In this document: in pieces, positions 1 through 5,778 of the stretch
Layout of the letters: each line of letters opens with the position of its first letter
How positions within the stretch are numbered: position 1 is the stretch's first letter
Source: Thiomicrospira sp. UBA5634
Lineage (GTDB): Bacteria > Pseudomonadota > Gammaproteobacteria > Thiomicrospirales > Thiomicrospiraceae
Length of the DNA stretch: 5,778 nucleotides
Direction of reading: 5' to 3'
NCBI GenBank assembly: GCA_002421475.1
Contig: DIJW01000209.1
Location: forward strand, 1 to 5,778
Position numbers and translations under genes: made by a program
The notes under the pieces: model-generated
Database searches by the model: none
The model's input: only the letters and a program-made list of their open reading frames with translations
What the model was told of the DNA's origin: nothing

Positions 1-4955
<4,955 letters not shown>

Positions 4956-4966
4956 AATCTAACGGT

Positions 4967-4970
4967 TCCT
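4967..4970 (-). promoter_or_regulatory. Probable ribosome binding site of gltB
   Basis: AGGA (within CAGGAACC) on the minus strand, 11 nt before the gltB ATG. The spacing is slightly long and the core is short, so the site looks moderate in strength. It is the only purine-rich match in the last 25 nt of the leader. Confidence 0.55.
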
Positions 4971-4980
4971 GTCTTTTCTG

Positions 4981-5019
4981 GATCATCTAACGCCGAGGGC
5001 TTGTGTTGCTCGGGGGATC
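4981..5019 (-). other. Possible second hairpin in the gltB leader
   Basis: In the minus-strand transcript CCGAG pairs with CUCGG (5009-5013 with 4993-4997) around an 11-nt loop. GAUC at 5016-5019 could pair with GAUC at 4981-4984 to extend the stem after an unequal internal loop of 2 and 8 nt. It ends about 10 nt before the ribosome binding site. There is no U-tract, so it is not an intrinsic terminator. A 5-bp core can arise by chance; support is weak. Confidence 0.25.
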
Positions 5020-5055
5020 GTTTTCGCGCCAGTGTTTGCTGTGTTTCTTATCTGC

Positions 5056-5090
5056 TTACCGGCATTCTTTGAAGGACCTGAGCACGGTAA
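5056..5090 (-). other. Possible 5' hairpin at the start of the gltB leader
   Basis: TTACCG (5056-5061) and CGGTAA (5085-5090) form a perfect 6-bp inverted repeat. GC at 5062-5063 and GC at 5082-5083 add two more pairs with a single bulged A (5084). In the predicted gltB transcript this structure starts about 6 nt after the expected start site, where it could act as a 5' stabilising stem or as a protein or small-RNA target. The loop is 18 nt and there is no following U-tract, so it is not a terminator. As DNA it could instead be an operator. I do not recognise it as a known riboswitch class. Confidence 0.35.
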
Positions 5091-5102
5091 AAAGGGCGAA
5101 CA

Positions 5103-5131
5103 ATTGTATGTGTCAGAAGCTTTTTTGTCAA
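5103..5131 (-). promoter_or_regulatory. Sigma-70 promoter of gltBD
   Basis: On the minus strand, TTGACA (5126-5131, perfect -35) is followed after exactly 17 bp by TACAAT (5103-5108, one mismatch from TATAAT). The expected start is near 5096, giving a leader of about 140 nt before the gltB ATG. The match and spacing are close to ideal, so basal strength should be high and any nitrogen control would probably modulate an intrinsically strong promoter. TGACA recurs 15 bp downstream of the -35 copy, inside the spacer (5111-5115), which may be chance. No sigma-54 (GG-N10-GC) promoter was found for this gene. Confidence 0.7.
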
Positions 5132-5151
5132 TTAGTTTTAAAAATCCATGA

Positions 5152-5165
5152 CCAAAAATATTTGG
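5152..5165. promoter_or_regulatory. Palindrome CCAAA-N4-TTTGG, candidate operator
   Basis: The 14-bp sequence has perfect 5-bp inverted arms around AATA. It is centred about 62 bp upstream of the predicted gltB start, the usual position of an upstream activator site, and about 89 bp upstream of the predicted gdhA start. LysR-type regulators of gltBD operons (for example GltC in Bacillus) bind at such distances, but this even-spaced palindrome is not a clean T-N11-A box, so no protein can be named. AT-rich short palindromes also occur by chance. Confidence 0.3.
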
Positions 5166-5170
5166 CTAAG

Positions 5171-5192
5171 TTGTTGAATGAATTTGTTGAAT
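5171..5192. repeat. Tandem 9-bp direct repeat TTGTTGAAT, 13-bp period
   Basis: TTGTTGAAT occurs at 5171-5179 and again at 5184-5192. The repeat lies about 75-96 bp upstream of the predicted gltB start and about 56-77 bp upstream of the predicted gdhA start, so one bound protein could touch both promoters. The 13-bp period is not a whole helical turn. Two direct half-sites fit some regulators, but no family is recognised. Confidence 0.4.
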
Positions 5193-5212
5193 TGTGGCTT
5201 TTTTAAGGTTTG

Positions 5213-5241
5213 CTTTTTTCCTTTCTCAGCGGCGTTATAAT
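5213..5241 (+). promoter_or_regulatory. Probable gdhA promoter (strong -10, weak -35)
   Basis: TATAAT at 5236-5241 is a perfect -10 box. At 17-bp spacing the -35 position (5213-5218) reads CTTTTT, a poor match; TTGCTT at 5210-5215 is better but would need a 20-bp spacer. There is no TGn extended -10. The expected start is near 5248, giving a 5' UTR of about 70 nt. A good -10 with a poor -35 often means dependence on an activator, which is an inference here. Confidence 0.5.
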
Positions 5242-5260
5242 GCCTTTTTTGTATTCAGGT

Positions 5261-5284
5261 TGCACGGTGATTGTGCCGAATGCA
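5261..5284 (+). promoter_or_regulatory. GCAC-N7-GTGC dyad in gdhA 5' UTR, candidate NtrC site or RNA hairpin
   Basis: TGCACGGTGATTGTGCC (5261-5277) has perfect GCAC (5262-5265) and GTGC (5273-5276) half-sites separated by 7 bp, the arrangement of known NtrC (GlnG) sites at glnA. The bases next to the arms (G and T) differ from the usual pyrimidine and G, so the match is partial. It lies about 13-29 bp downstream of the predicted start of transcription, where a bound protein would block rather than activate. Alternatively, the RNA can fold with TGCA (5261-5264) pairing with TGCA (5281-5284) and CGG (5265-5267) with CCG (5276-5278), an 8-nt loop and a 2-nt bulge. Confidence 0.4.
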
Positions 5285-5302
5285 TTATTTAAAAAATTAT
5301 AA

Positions 5303-5778
<476 letters not shown>

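Noticed and set aside
5048..5088. Tiny frames in the gltB leader (ATG at 5063-5065 giving MPVSR; an overlapping GTG frame of nine codons) as attenuator leader peptides
   Set aside because: Neither has a convincing ribosome binding site, neither is rich in Glu or Gln codons, and no terminator follows.
5162..5177. Sigma-54 promoter for gdhA (TGGC near 5163 with TTGA downstream)
   Set aside because: The -12 element reads GA instead of the required GC at the GG-N10 spacing, so an essential dinucleotide is missing.
5003..5206. A 67-codon plus-strand open frame starting with GTG in the intergenic region
   Set aside because: It overlaps the gltB leader and promoter in antisense, its only purine-rich upstream stretch is just 3 nt from the GTG, and the translation resembles no family I know and has an unlikely composition.

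Overview
The window carries parts of the two classical ammonium-assimilation routes, arranged divergently. On the minus strand are gltB (complete, 1491 codons) and the start of gltD (151 codons, running off the left edge). These are the large and small subunits of NADPH-dependent glutamate synthase (GOGAT). On the plus strand at the right edge is the 5' third of gdhA (153 full codons), the NADP-type hexameric glutamate dehydrogenase. The two transcription units face away from each other across a 362-bp gene-free region (4956-5317).

Organism: the proteins look proteobacterial, most likely gammaproteobacterial. GltD and GdhA are recognisably close to the Escherichia coli proteins, GltB is a single-chain alpha subunit, and the DNA is of moderate GC with an AT-rich intergenic region. 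A sulfur-oxidising or marine gammaproteobacterium of the Thiomicrospira/Methylophaga kind is a guess from general impression only; the sequence does not prove a genus.

Layout: 1-453 gltD (minus, partial); 454-479 a short spacer with a good ribosome binding site; 480-4955 gltB (minus); 4956-5317 the shared regulatory region; 5318-5778 gdhA (plus, partial). Reading from gltB towards gdhA, the intergenic region holds: a leader of about 140 nt for gltB with two possible hairpins; a near-consensus sigma-70 promoter for gltB (TTGACA-17-TACAAT); a CCAAA-N4-TTTGG palindrome; a 9-bp direct repeat (TTGTTGAAT twice, 13 bp apart); a TATAAT -10 box for gdhA with a poor -35; and, in the gdhA 5' UTR, a GCAC-N7-GTGC dyad with the geometry of an NtrC site.

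How the genes work together: GOGAT with glutamine synthetase is the high-affinity, ATP-costly route from ammonium to glutamate. GDH is the low-affinity, ATP-free route. Placing them back to back over one control region suggests coordinated or opposite regulation by nitrogen status. That is an inference from layout and motifs. The coding content is ordinary core metabolism: I see no mobile element, CRISPR array, RNA gene, pseudogene or unknown protein. The points worth a second look are all in the intergenic region.
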